The translations under genes were made by a program, and so were the position numbers. This document shows, one piece after another, positions 52,301 through 64,000 of a stretch of 64,000 nt of DNA (the first letter of the stretch is position 1; every line of letters starts with the position of its first letter). Source of the stretch: Phytophthora quininea (Eukaryota; Oomycota; Peronosporomycetes; Peronosporales; Peronosporaceae). Location: contig JAAVTG010000002.1 of the NCBI GenBank assembly GCA_011947345.1, positions 62,001-126,000 of the forward strand, in the 5' to 3' direction. The notes below the pieces were generated by a model. It saw nothing but the letters and a program-made list of their open reading frames with translations. It ran no database searches and was not told the origin of the DNA.

Positions 52301-55300
52301 GTCACGTTTACGTTGCAGTGGTTAGAAACAATGAACTCGATGGAGAATGGGATTTTTCGGGAACAAAACTGGGAAGCACATGCAGCCAAGGTTCATAGTT
52401 ACCTACCCGTCATTCGGGAGCTCCAAAGTCGAGGGCAAGCTGGTTTTGCCGAAAAGATGCTCGAAAACATCCAGCAAAGCGTGATCGATTACTTGCGGAA
52501 GCTAAGTCTGGTCAAGGAGATGGCTCAACCCTGGGTGAAACCCCACCACTGGAAAGAGATCCTAAAGCTAATGGAAATCCTAAACTACGTGTCTAGCATC
52601 GGCGTCTTGATCACGGATGGCTCTACGGTAACGCTGGGATTCCTAAGAAGTCGAGACCTCTGGAGGTACGAAATGCAGATCCGCGAAATTACGCGGAAGG
52701 CTCACCACGATGCAGTGACTGAGCGGAAACTACATGCTATGAAGGCTCGACTGCAAGACGCGACGCTCCCTATCCTTCGAATCCAAGACTCGTATGAGCT
52801 CGACCTCCCGCGTGCTTGCCAACTGCTCGAATCTTTTGAAGATGACTTGCTGACAATTCAATTGCTGGCACAGGAAACAGCTTCGGGCGCTCTTCAGTTG
52901 CAACTGGTGCAGTGGAGGGATGAGATTCACCACTGCGAGGAAGTACTCGATAGATGGAGCGCTGTCCAGCGCAGCCGCACGCAGCTAAGTATGCTCTTTG
53001 CGCTTCGTGATGCCCAGAACTGTGTTCCCGAAGCTTCATTTGAGTTTCAGGCTATTGACCGCAAGTGGAAGGCCATGATGTACGCAGCCAAAGGAACAGC
53101 CTCGCTATCGATTTGTTTGCACGAAGTGGTCACGGTTGGGTTCCTTACTGGAGCTGAGAATTCGTACGCGAAATTGTGGCAGCAGCTCGGGGTCTACCTT
53201 GATGACAAGCGAAGATCCTTCCCTCGGTTCTACTTCTTGTCTGATCACGATTTGTTCCAGCTGCTGATCTACGCCCGAGATCCGAAGCACCTTCCGCAGA
53301 TGCTATCAACGTGTTTTCGAGAGGTTGATTCCCTTCGTTTGGTGCCGGCCAGGAGGAGTGCGATTGTGACTTCCGAGGCGATGACAAATTCGCCGCCAAA
53401 CTCTTTTGCTGTTAATGCGGACAGTACCGAAGGCCAGCCTCAAGAGGACTCGTTCAGACGTGAGGGACCGTCGTTGATGTACTCAAACCAACACAATTGT
53501 GTTGATATTGAAGCCATTTACGGAGTTGCTGCAGGGGAAGAGCTACCGATCGTGCCGCTGCGCGTCCAATCAAGTCCTGACATCTGGATGAAGGAATTTG
53601 AAGAGCGGATGCGGTTTGCGATGATAAATGCGGTTAGCTGCGCCATGGATGGGAGTTTAGTTGCCTTATTTGAAGACAACTTGGACTCACTGGCCAAACC
53701 TTCAGCCACTACGCTGGAGAAACGACACGTATCGAAAAGTGCTCCAGATAATGAGCCTTCGTCGGCTGAAGCGGACGCCAAAATCGGCGAAAAGAATGAC
53801 CGTCAATGGAAAGATTACCCACTTCAAGTCGTCATGCTGTGTATGAATATCCTGATCACTCACGAGATCAGCCCGTTAGTCCGTCTTGACCGCTCGGGCG
53901 CTGCCTGGCAGCGCTTTTGGCACCTTTTTCAGCAGAAGAAGGGCAATCTGATTGGATTGATCATTCGACAAAAGACAAGTTCGAGAGAGCGGTGGATCGC
54001 GAGCTCCATGTTGACATTATTACTGAACCAATCGCAAGGTATTCACGACTTATATGAGGATCAACCACTGACTGTGCTAAGTCAGTCCATCGGAGTGGCG
54101 ACGTCCCATCCAACTAGTGATGTCTCTGCCTATCCTTACAGCTACGCGGCGGGGGACGCGTTCAGTTGGACCAAGTTGCCTCGCTTTTATTATGACCCGT
54201 TTGAGAAACGAGTCACCGTTCATCACTTGGTTAAGACGTTCCAGTACGAGTACTCATTCTTCGGCAACTACTCCTGCCCCGTTCTCAGTCCGCTATGTGA
54301 ACGAACCCTAGTGGCGATGAGTACAGCTTTGTCGTTGGAACATGGCGTGTTGATGCATTCCTCAAGTAGCAGCGGTTGCACACGAAAGCGAACTCTTCTA
54401 CGTGAACTGTCCGCGATGGCTGGTCGAGAGTGCGTGCCTATTGACTACTCGAATGGGATGACGTTAACGTATTTGAAGCGAGTGCTGCGTGGAATTGTAC
54501 AGAGTCCGTCGTTGTGGCTCTCAGTATCTGGTTTGGAGATGTCCGAAATGGTGCGGATTTTCGCGCAGGAGGTTAATCAGATTATGGATGCTCTTCGAGG
54601 GCATCAAGGCTCGGTCGTTGTGGATGGTGCTCCAATCGACATTTTAAATGACGAACTCGCTATAATCGTAACCTGCTCCCTCAACTATGAGTGTCCTGCG
54701 CACCAGCAGACTTTTCTCTGTCTAACCAGCAGCTTCGTGCCAGTCTCCTGTTCTAGTCTCAGTCCTGAGGTTCTAGTGGAGGCAATATTGCTGGCTAATG
54801 GTTACAAGGATGGAGGTCTCTCAGCCAACGTCTAGAAGCGCTGTTTGAACTGCTCATCAACGACCCTGAGCCATTTGCGAAGGACCTAGCATTGACCAGA
54901 CTGCCACTGGCATTAGCTATCGTTCGCAACTTAACTAGTCGGGTTTCGACCTCGTGGCAATCAACCGAGAAGTGTTTGGTGACTGCAGTTTGGGAAGAAG
55001 TTCACTCCAAGATCTTGCCCGAAAGGCGAGTCGCGTTCCTGCGATGCATTCGAACCATCTTCCCGCATGCTGCTGACCTCGAAATCAATGGGTTTGGGAT
55101 GTTAGCATTGCGCGCCGCCCTGCCTGCTGCAAAATGTAACAGCGATGAGGAATTCAGCAATGTGGAGAATACGACCGAGGAATACGACAGCGACGAGGGA
55201 GAACAGTATGACGAGCTGAAACTTGTGAAGCGGAAGATCGAGAATGCAATTTTGGCGCGTCAGCTGAGCGTCAGCGAGTTCTACGTACGCAAAGTGCTAG

Positions 55301-58300
55301 AGCTGTATCAGATTGTTTCGAAGAGGCTGGTGACTGTCGTGGTCGGTCACGGTGTGTGCGGTAAATCCACTGCTACAAGCATATTGAGCGAAGTTCTAGT
55401 GAGCGATACAGGACCGTCGGAAAGCGAGAATGAGAATCTGCCATCTGAAAATCACATTCGAACGGTACGCCTATACCCTGAAGCATTCGACTTGAAGGAT
55501 ATCTACGGCCAGGTAAGCGGGTGGTATTTAGCATTTACAGTGTTGGGAATCTCACATAATACTGCAATTCCAACAGGTCACGAGTGACTCGACATGGGAT
55601 GACGGATTTTTCAGCCATTTCTTCCGGCAGAACGGCGTCAAAGCCGCGATGAATGACAGCAGTTTCATTACGCAACTGACAGCTCCAGTAGTATCGAAAG
55701 CGACTTGCCTTCTTCCTCACAACTGCCACGACAGGGGTCAGTGCCTTTTGTTGACAAGACTGGAGGGATGTCAACGCATGCTTTGGTTCCTGCGTCGTGG
55801 ATCGTCTTTGACGGAGTGAAAGACGCCTCCATGTTGTTGGAACCTCTTCGTGGGCTGATGGATACTCCGCCAAAAGATGTGAAGAAAATGGTTTTGCCGA
55901 ATGGAGATCAACTCTGGTGCGTGCACGAGAGTCTCCGCATCTTCTGTGAAGTGGAAAGTCTTCAGCAGTGGTCTCCTGCATACCTGAGTCGCTGCGGAAT
56001 AGTTTATATGCAAACCGAGATACTGCCGTACACTCTTGATCAAGAGTTGGCTGTGTCAGCAACAACCCAAACGAAAGAGGAACAGTCTCGTTCACTTGAC
56101 CAAGGCGTTCGAACCTACCAGCGAATTTGTGGCAAAACTGATGAGGTCTCACTTACCGGCAGTTCTGGACGTTTGCAAGCGGCAAGCAGTTACCTTTCTC
56201 GAGTTCTCGGTCACCCACGCGGTTGCGAATATGCTCCAGGTCCTCACCCCGTTCGTTGCAGAGGTCGCGAAGGGTGTTGTCGAAGAGACTTCCGAATGGA
56301 TGGACGACGCTCGAATCATTGTTGCGTACGCTGCAACCATGTCTCTTGGCATGAGCCTCCACCCTCGATCTCGAGCCGATTTTCACCAAATTGCCATCCA
56401 AATCGCGCCTCAGCTTGTACATAAGAACCCCATCTTCTCATGCGACCTCTCCGTCACTCTGTTTGACGTTGGGATACGCTTCCGTGATCACCGAGCAGTG
56501 CTGTTTCTATGGAGCAGAGTACTAGTGGATATATCGAGACCAGTTGCCACTCGTCGAAGCAGCTTTGCGTACCAAGCCGAATTTCCGCGGCGTACAAGTG
56601 CGATCTTGAAAGCGCGAGGGAGGATAGTGACCAGCGACGATACGGATGATGCAGAAGGCCCAGAAGAAGAAGTGGTGGGCGATACATCCAGTATCACCAG
56701 TCCACTGTCTGCTGTATATGTTCCTACCGCATATACTGTTTGCTGTAACGCGTGGTTCAAGATGGTGGCTTTGGCGAAAGCTAACGCGTTTATCGTTGGA
56801 GAGTCTGGGGTCGGGAAGACGCTGGTAGTGGAGAACGCGCTGCGAGACCTTGGTCAACACGAACGCGTCAGCGCAACGGCCCTGCAACTTGGTCGTTCAA
56901 CTACCGGTCTCGACATCCAGAGAGCTATTGAAAACGGGATGACTGGCAAGCTGAAAGGAGCGCAATGCCCTGGCGTTGGGAAGCGGGCCCTCGTGCTACT
57001 CCTGGAAAATTTGAACCTTGAAACGCAGGTAACTCACAAAACGACTGTGTAAACGCCGATAGATTAGCTTATCTCACTTACTTTTGAGCTTTAGGAACCT
57101 ACGATCTCGTCATTCCATCCAAGCTCCGCGATGATTCGACAAGTGACGGATGGCAGGGGAAGTTTTATCAAGTCTACCAAGGAGTTTGTGGAGTTCAAGG
57201 ATTTAGCAGTCTGGTGTTCATACTCGATGTCAGCCTTTGGATATCCCCGATTGCTATCTCGACTTCTGCGGCATTTTCACGTGGTACGTCAACAATGAGC
57301 AATTGCCTTTATAGCGCTGCTTACGTATGTTGCTGTCATTGTAGATATGGATACCAGACCAAAGTGATCAAGTGTTGGCGCAAGTTGTCCCCATGTTCAC
57401 TACACATTTCAGAAGCCGCTACGAAGACACTTTTGGAGACTTAACGAAGGTGGTGAGGCGACTGTATCAGTTCCCGATTGACTTGTTTAAGCGAGCACGG
57501 AAGATGTGGAAGCCATCTATCGTATCTCGCCACTTGATCTTTAATATCAACACTGTGCTCTCGATATTGATAAGTCTGATGAACGTGTCCGTGACGAGGA
57601 TTCCAGCAGATCCGACGGTCGAGTTCGAGCGACTTAGTATTTATTTCACGCTGCAGCTATTTCGCAATCGGCTCTTTGAGGATTCGGATCGAAAATTACT
57701 CGAGTCTACAGCGCTTCGGATCGCCAAGAAACTCAACTTCACTTCACAAAGCTTGGCATATCTCAAATCCCCTGGCGAATGTTTATATGCTGATTGCGGA
57801 GAGACAGATGGAATTACCCAAGTGGAAGCCCGGGACCTCATTTCCATGTTTGTTGCTGGAGAGGAACGATTTCACTGGAATTACAGAGCAACCTTGAAAA
57901 TGAATTCAACGTCGTCTGAATTAACCAGTACAGAGCTGCAGCATCCAGCTCAGATGGAGACCAGCCCTCGAAAAGGAATGAAGTCTATCCGTCACCTTCT
58001 TGGCAACACCCAAGGGAATTCAACAGCTTCACTTCAAGAAAGCGGGACAATGCGACGTTCGTCACTAGCACTGGTAGCGCTTAAAAACGGACTTCCAGAG
58101 GAAAAAGTGACGGCAGATCCCTCGTTATCTCAGCTACAAAACACTGTAGACATCTACAGTTTTTGCAGAGTGGGGTTCGACACCTACTGCTCAACGGATC
58201 AGACACTGCGGATCGAAGAAGTACGACGATGGTTGCGAGCGGAACACTCTCCTTCCAGTTCCGTGAAGTTAGCACGTTGCTGCGGTTGGACGAATTTATC

Positions 58301-61300
58301 GAGCAGCTCAAAGCCGTCGTGCTCGAGGCGGGTCTCAAAGCCACCCAAACCGTGATCTACGCAGAGTTTGACGACCTCAATGCCGAGGAGGCAGCACTGT
58401 TGTTGTATCTGATTCGTCAAGACGATATCCCACCGCACATGTATTCATCGGCGGACAAAGTTAAACTTTACGCGTCTGATCATCAGTCTAAAGGATCAAG
58501 ATCGGTCCCACCACCACCAGGCAAATCTTCGTTTCTGCAAGAGATAACACCGCAAGGCAAAGGCAACAAATCAATCAAACGCCCAGTTGGTAACTTGTCG
58601 GCACAGTCGTTAGCGATCTTCCGAGAGAATGTGAGACGCAGTCTCTACGTTGTGCTATCGATCAGGTAAGTGTTGATTGCGTTGAGAACACCGTAATTTT
58701 CCTAACCTTCACCCTTTTGATGGTGGCACAGATGCAGGATAAACTGCTCGAGTTTATGACTCTACATCCATCCGTGAGCTACCGCTTCGTAGTCAAATCG
58801 TTTGCGCCGTGGGAAGAAATATCTGCCGAAGCAGTTTGCGACAGTGCATTGCAAGATTGGACAGTATTGCACGATGTTGCAGCTCTCTTAGACTCGCCGC
58901 CTGGAGTGGTGCAGTGCGTCGAAGACTCCGAGGTTCGATCTAAGCTGCGAGATATCATGATTGTCGTCCACCGCACTGCACAAACCATCGTAAACGAGGA
59001 CCACACGAACACTCTGGTGTTTTCTCCTACCAACCGTGGACGGAGGTTTGCTGCAGTTACAACACATCTCGATGACATGCTGCGAGTGTTCAAAGTGCTG
59101 TTTGCATTCCACCAAAAGAAACTGCAGAGCCAACTCCCGACTTGCGGAAAGCGTTGGAATTTCTCGCAGTGAAGCTTTCCCAGACAAACCTGAGGGTCTC
59201 CAAGGAAGAAACCAGCGAGATCGTGCACAGTGATGCCACCCAAGCTGTCAGTGATAGCAGCACAGAATTAGCTGAGCAAGAAGCTGTGGAAAAGGAGGCC
59301 AGACGACTGTTCTTGCTTGATGAAGGGCGGTGCGTTAAAATCCAGACCGAAATTGAGGTGGAGCGTGCCAGCATCCAGCGTGAACTGTCCAAGACCCTGC
59401 CAGACGTGCAGGAAGCAACCGAGGCGCTGTCTCAGATTAATAAGTACCACATCGTTGAGATGAAGTCGTTTACAAACCCGCCGCAGCTTGTACGGCTGGT
59501 GATGCAAGCCGTTTGCGTACTACTGGGGGTACCTCCAACTTGGAGCGAAGCTCTGCGCATTTTAGCAGACATCCGCTTCCTTGAACGTCTTCGTGATTTC
59601 GATAAGGATCACATCGACTCCATGTTGATGGAGCGCGTCAAGTTCTACGTGAACCACCCGGATTTTTCAATGGAGAATATGCGTCGAGCGTCCTTAGCTT
59701 CCACAACGCTGTGCAAATGGGTACTGGCACTTGTACGCTACTTCGACGCCATGAAACGCGTCGCACCAACGAAGCAGCTACTCGAAGAGACTGAGCGACA
59801 ATTTCACATAGTGGAAGAGCGTCTGCAAGAGGAGAAGAGAAAGCTTGTTGACATTGAGGTGCATTTGGCTGGACTCCGCATTCGCCATACTCAAAACCTC
59901 CAGCGTGAAGCGGAGCTGCAGCGAACCCAGGAAACGAGAATGCGATGGAAATCCTCGGTCGAAAAGTTTGCGGATATCATTCAGCAGTGGTATGACATCA
60001 CGCGAGAGCGACTGGAAACTGTTGAACAGCAGCTGAAGACCTTGCTAGGCGATTGTGTTATTGTTGCAACTCTTGTGGTGTTTGGAGCTGAATTGCGTCA
60101 CGATGTACGTGAGAACTTGGTGCTACGCTGTCGAGAGGCGATTCAACGGCATTTTGGTGCACCACCGAACGAGCCTTATCCCGTTGGAACTGATATGTGT
60201 AGCATGCTCCAGCATTGGACGTTCAGTGAGGAAGGATTGACAGTTTATCTGCGGAAGGTCATTATTGACATGGAAGACGTGGGAAACGAGGCTTTTGCTA
60301 CAAGCCTTTTCTGATGGATCAAGTGCAGCAAATTTGCTTGAAGATTCCATTTCTTGTGGATCCTCTCGATCGAGGGGTTTCGTGGGTGAAGCAGACCTAT
60401 CGTAGCATGGCGGCAAATTCCTTAGCGTTGAAAGGACTAACGCGGCCATTAGTCGATAATGGCGATAGACAGCGATCACGAGATGAAGCAGGAGCTGTAG
60501 TCATTTTGGATGCTGGTGAACCTAACATGGTTCGCGCTATCGAAGCGTGTCTCGCCCAGAGTCCTCCATCAATGGTACGCGCACCTCGTGTATTTAGTTA
60601 ACGCAAGATCACTAAACTTCTGTTGTGCTGCGCTTGCAGATTCTTATTGAAAATGCGTCAGAAGGAGACGAGTCTATGATCGAAGCTGCTCTAGAGCTCA
60701 TCGTACTGCTCAAGGAAAAGAGTACCTGCGCCGTTTACTTCGCCACCAAATCGCTCGACAAAGCGGCTTTATGGACTCCTAAGGTTTGTTTAAACAAATA
60801 CGTGCATGCAGTTGTTGTGTAGATCGTTGGTAACGTCGTGATTCTATGTAGACGTGGAGTCATTTGGCCGTGATTGATTTTACGCCTACGGAACGGGATC
60901 TGGACAACCACTTGTTGACGGTCTTCTGCCACAGTTGTTCAAGCAATGCGCCTGTCCAAAATGACATCGAGGCGGTTACCTTGAGGATGAGTACCGAGAA
61001 GTCCAAAGAGGAGGTGCTCTTCCGAAGTTTCGTAACAAGCTTGTGTGCTGCAAGTGACGAGGCTGCACGAGATCCCAACTCGGGTGTCAGTGCAACTGCT
61101 GCGTCAATGTTGTCTACATGGGTGTCGTCCGGGACTGGTCCTCAGGGATTTTACGACGAGGAATCGATGGACCGCATCTCAGCACAACTCTACGATTTCC
61201 TGGTCGTTCGAGGAGCGCGAAAGCGAATGCAGCAGGAGCTTCAGCACCTGCATCAGATGAGATTACAAACTATCCGATTTGCATCACAAGCTCGAGCTTT

Positions 61301-64000
61301 CATTACGGTGGAACAAGGGATTGCGAAACTAGACGCGTCCTTGAGCTTACCGCTAGTTCAAGTCTTGGCAGATGTAAGCGAGTGTCTTCTACAATCACTT
61401 CCATCTCCGCAACCAAATCATGAGATTGAGAGCACTTCTGGAAACGATCAGTACAATTTTGTATCACAGCAACCTTCATCGGCCTTGCGCACCCTTGCGG
61501 AGTCTTGTACATCAAAGTGCACGGTGTCGTACCTCCACCGGCGACTTGCTGGGCTTCCGACGTGGTTGCACAGGACGTACTTGCTTGCTTTAGCGCTGGC
61601 AATGACGGAGATGAAGAACCGTGACATCAAACTTACCTCCGGTAGACTTGATCAAGAGCAAATTTTACGAATGTGTTCGCAGCGCACCTTGGGATGCCAG
61701 CGCCCTGGAAAGAGCAGTAGGGATAGAGATGCTGTAGTAATGAAAACGGCACATGGCTTCGTCGAACAGGTTATTGGAGCAGGTCTACTGGCAGCCGTGG
61801 GAAACTTGAGGAGGTCTTGTGGATATCTCGACGACGAGCTTTCCGCTGCATTCCTGAAAATTCAACATGGCCTCTCACAGATTCGGGATACTAGTGCTCA
61901 CAGTGCTCTTCAACAGGCATTATATGAAGATATGGCCGAGCATGGAGCTCAGTGGAGGACGTACATCAGATCAGTGTCAGGGAATGGAGCACGATGCCAG
62001 CGATACGCCAAGACCTCGTAAATACAGCAGCGTCGCCTGTTTGTCTGCTATCAAAAAGGATGGTGTACAGTGGCCGACTTGGATGAAGCAGCATCTGCGA
62101 CTGCTTGAACAGCTCCAGGTTCACCTGAGCTTGTTCGGCTCGATATCACTTTCGATTATTGACGATATGATAGTTGGCCACCTTGGAGAGGACGTGGTCT
62201 CTGGGTTGCTTGATGCATCAGAAGTAGGGGAAGGACTTGTACGACCGAGTTTGGACGGAATGGTGAAGAGGGCAACCTATTCCACACCGATGTTGATATT
62301 ATCCGATGTAAGAGAGCACGCAGTAGCTGCCTCATCCAGTGTTCATCGCTGTGCGAGAAGAAGAGGAATTCCGGTTGAGGCGGTTGCTTTCATGTCCATT
62401 GGTCAGCACACGTGCGTTCAAGGCATCAGCGAACTGTGGTCATATCGCGACAAAACGGTCGCCAACTCCTACACCGACTCCGTAGCTCGAGATGCAGCTG
62501 CAATGACGAGACTCAAAGAGATTTCCATGGACGCAGGGTGGACAATCATCGAGAATGCAGTCTCGTCGCCTTGTCTGAGTATCACGAACACTCTCCGTCT
62601 TCAAATCGCTCGTGTAAGTGACGTAAAGTCCACAAATCGCGAGTTCCGGTTGTGGTTGGTCGAGGGATTGGCTAACGATGCTGGTGGACGAAGTATTGCT
62701 CGTATCCTCACTCAAAGATTGTTTCTGGAGGCACCACAAACCCTCAGACAACACTTTGATTTCCATTTGCAAGAAGAACGAGAACGACGTGAAGCAGAAA
62801 AGTTGAAAACGAAGCCAGGAGGGGAGCAGCAACAAGAAGCAGCACTAATACAACTACCACCACTTCAACGGGACGCTTCGACGATGTTGACAGCTCTTCA
62901 ACGACGCAGCTCAGAGCAGCGACAGATTCGGTCAGCTCTATGGCTTTTCCACTCAGTGTTCCGTCTTCATCTGCTTGACTCGCGGTCGGTTTCAGCTAGT
63001 GGATCCCCAGATCCTCTTCCTCTCGACCTCTACGCATCTCATTTTGAGATGGATCGAGTGATACGATTAATCCAGCTACATTTGCACCAACGTGTGGTCG
63101 CATCTACCGTGACGGCAGGTGTGGCGTCTTCACTGGTGCAATTGTCAGCCCCTTCGGCTGCAGCAGCTGCAGAGGCTCAAGGGAAAACCCTCACGGAACT
63201 TGCATCTTTGATTTACATGGGCAGACAATGGAGTGATGCTCGCGCAGCTCAATGTCGAGAGCTATTGTCTTGGTGTCTTCACTATGATACCATCGAAGTG
63301 CGCAGTTCGGAACAGGATGCGTCACTCATGTCCAAAGTCTCTCATTTGCGTGAAAAACTAGTTAACGATGCGATGGCGCCACGAACGCATCTATTTGATC
63401 GAGTCGAGCTGGATTTACTGCCTACATGTCTCCAATACCAGCACCGCACCAGCGAAATGGCGATCGCCTTAAAAGGAATCGCGACCATCTACAACAAACC
63501 CTCGCTCGCCCCTCAATGCGCCCGAGTCGATGCTCTGGGATCTACTGTATCCGCGACGTGTTTGCAAGCAGCGCAGAGATCTCTTGAGCAGTTAATAGCA
63601 AAATTTCCGGATAAGACAAGTCTATCAAGTGGTATCGAGAAGCTTCAGAAACGACAACGCCAAAGTATGGTCGTGGGGTGGGGTAAACGGAAGGCAACGT
63701 TTGCCGACTTGGCGCTAATACACTCTCGGCAGCAAACATCTAATAAGGTTCCAGGAAGTGCTTTTGGGCGTCAGGAATACCTACCTCCACATTTACAGCA
63801 ACAACCAGCAGCACATTTGACAGAAGTGGAGTTGCCAGCCATGGAAGCCTATTTGAGCTACGTTTGGTCCAGTGCTGAGGCTATTCTCTCGCTTCACGCA
63901 AGCAGCATGGAACTGCTGAAATCGGATGTGGTGGCAACGATCAAAGCTTTAAATCGAGGCGATCTCCCTGGAACGTGGAAAGGCATAGGCATCGGTGAGT
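49306..64000 (+). CDS. Non-canonical dynein heavy chain (partial at 3' end)
   Basis: Microtubule motor heavy chain, whole architecture present: N-terminal tail (49306-52000), linker (52280-53500; VKPHHWKEIL), AAA1 (54130-54830), AAA2 (55300-56000; P-loop GHGVCGKS at 55345-55368, Walker-B-like WIVFDG, SRCGIVY), AAA3 (56700-57700; P-loop GESGVGKT at 56798-56821, Walker B position LLLENLN), AAA4 (58140-58640, no P-loop), stalk with microtubule-binding head (59180-60040), AAA5 (60040-60850; FLVDPLDRGVSWVKQ), AAA6/C-terminal (62000 to the edge; FMSIGQ, GWTIIENA, FRLWLVEG). Clear introns: 55513-55576, 57029-57094, 57284-57344, 60784-60851, and probably 58666-58731. Other frame joins (about 49525, 50900, 52290, 55690, 58150, 60310, 61980) are unresolved introns or indels. 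The frame from about 61980 is open to the last base. AAA1 and AAA4 lack nucleotide-binding motifs, as in unusual dyneins such as DNHD1; orthology not tested. Confidence 0.85.
54130..54834 (+). other. AAA1 module with ablated Walker A and B
   Basis: Alignable landmarks (FFGNYSCPVLSPLCERTLVA, VPIDYSNGMTLTYLKRVLRG, LAIIVTCSLNY) place the P-loop at 54356-54394, where the residues are HSSSSSGCTRKRT instead of GPAGTGKTET. The Walker B position (about 54513-54545) reads LSVSGLEM instead of CFDEFNRI. Both are in one long unbroken frame, so a sequencing error cannot explain them. Confidence 0.8.
59180..60040 (+). other. Dynein stalk coiled coils and microtubule-binding head
   Basis: Coiled coil 1 (EAVEKEARRLFLLDEG to LPDVQEATEALSQI), head with KSFTNPPQLVRLVMQAVCVL, FLERLRDFDKDHID, FSMENMRRASLASTTLCKWV, and coiled coil 2 (KQLLEETERQFHIVEERLQ onward). 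Conserved in spacing with motile dyneins. Confidence 0.85.

Overview
The window looks like a nuclear segment of an oomycete genome, most likely Phytophthora or a close relative. The evidence is an elicitin-like gene with the six-cysteine pattern, a broken two-domain Kazal-type inhibitor, three secreted GH17 glucanase-like genes, introns of 56-70 nt, and a transposon-rich left half next to a compact gene-rich right half. No tRNA, rRNA, CRISPR or prokaryotic signal was seen.

Layout. 1-3673: frameshifted Helitron replication protein on the minus strand, cut by the window edge. 3679-5904: an LTR and a plus-strand accessory gene of a decayed LTR element. 5948-7673: two further LTRs. 8323-11425: decayed Ty3/Gypsy pol. 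12594-14060: a broken PIF/Harbinger pair. 15285-16090: a solo LTR with a target-site duplication, inverted relative to 5948-6754. 16403-19679: a second PIF/Harbinger element. 19793-31804: a 12-kb Ty3/Gypsy element coded on the minus strand, with two apparently identical 964-bp LTRs. It has lost RNase H and carries a separate spliced gene on the opposite strand. 32125-34005: elicitin-like gene, piggyBac-type fragment and aquaglyceroporin pseudogene. 35917-45105: three GH17 genes, two of them each followed by a convergent arrestin-like gene. 45258-49204: calmodulin-dependent-type kinase, WDR89-like WD40 protein, Kazal inhibitor and a CENP-B/pogo-type HTH protein. 49306-64000: a dynein heavy chain running off the right edge, whose AAA1 nucleotide site is degenerate.

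The strongest candidate for something undescribed is the antisense gene of the Gypsy element (20839-23575): coiled coil, acidic heptapeptide repeats and a conserved C-terminal domain, with a GT-AG intron. A diverged homologue (5096-5904) lies in the same place beside the LTR of another element. Second is the dynein-like protein with an ablated AAA1 site, and third the dense GATC signature of the 12-kb element.

Caution: many frame breaks, including those in otherwise well-conserved genes, fall in short runs of C or G. They may be assembly indels. Genes broken only in that way may be intact in the organism.
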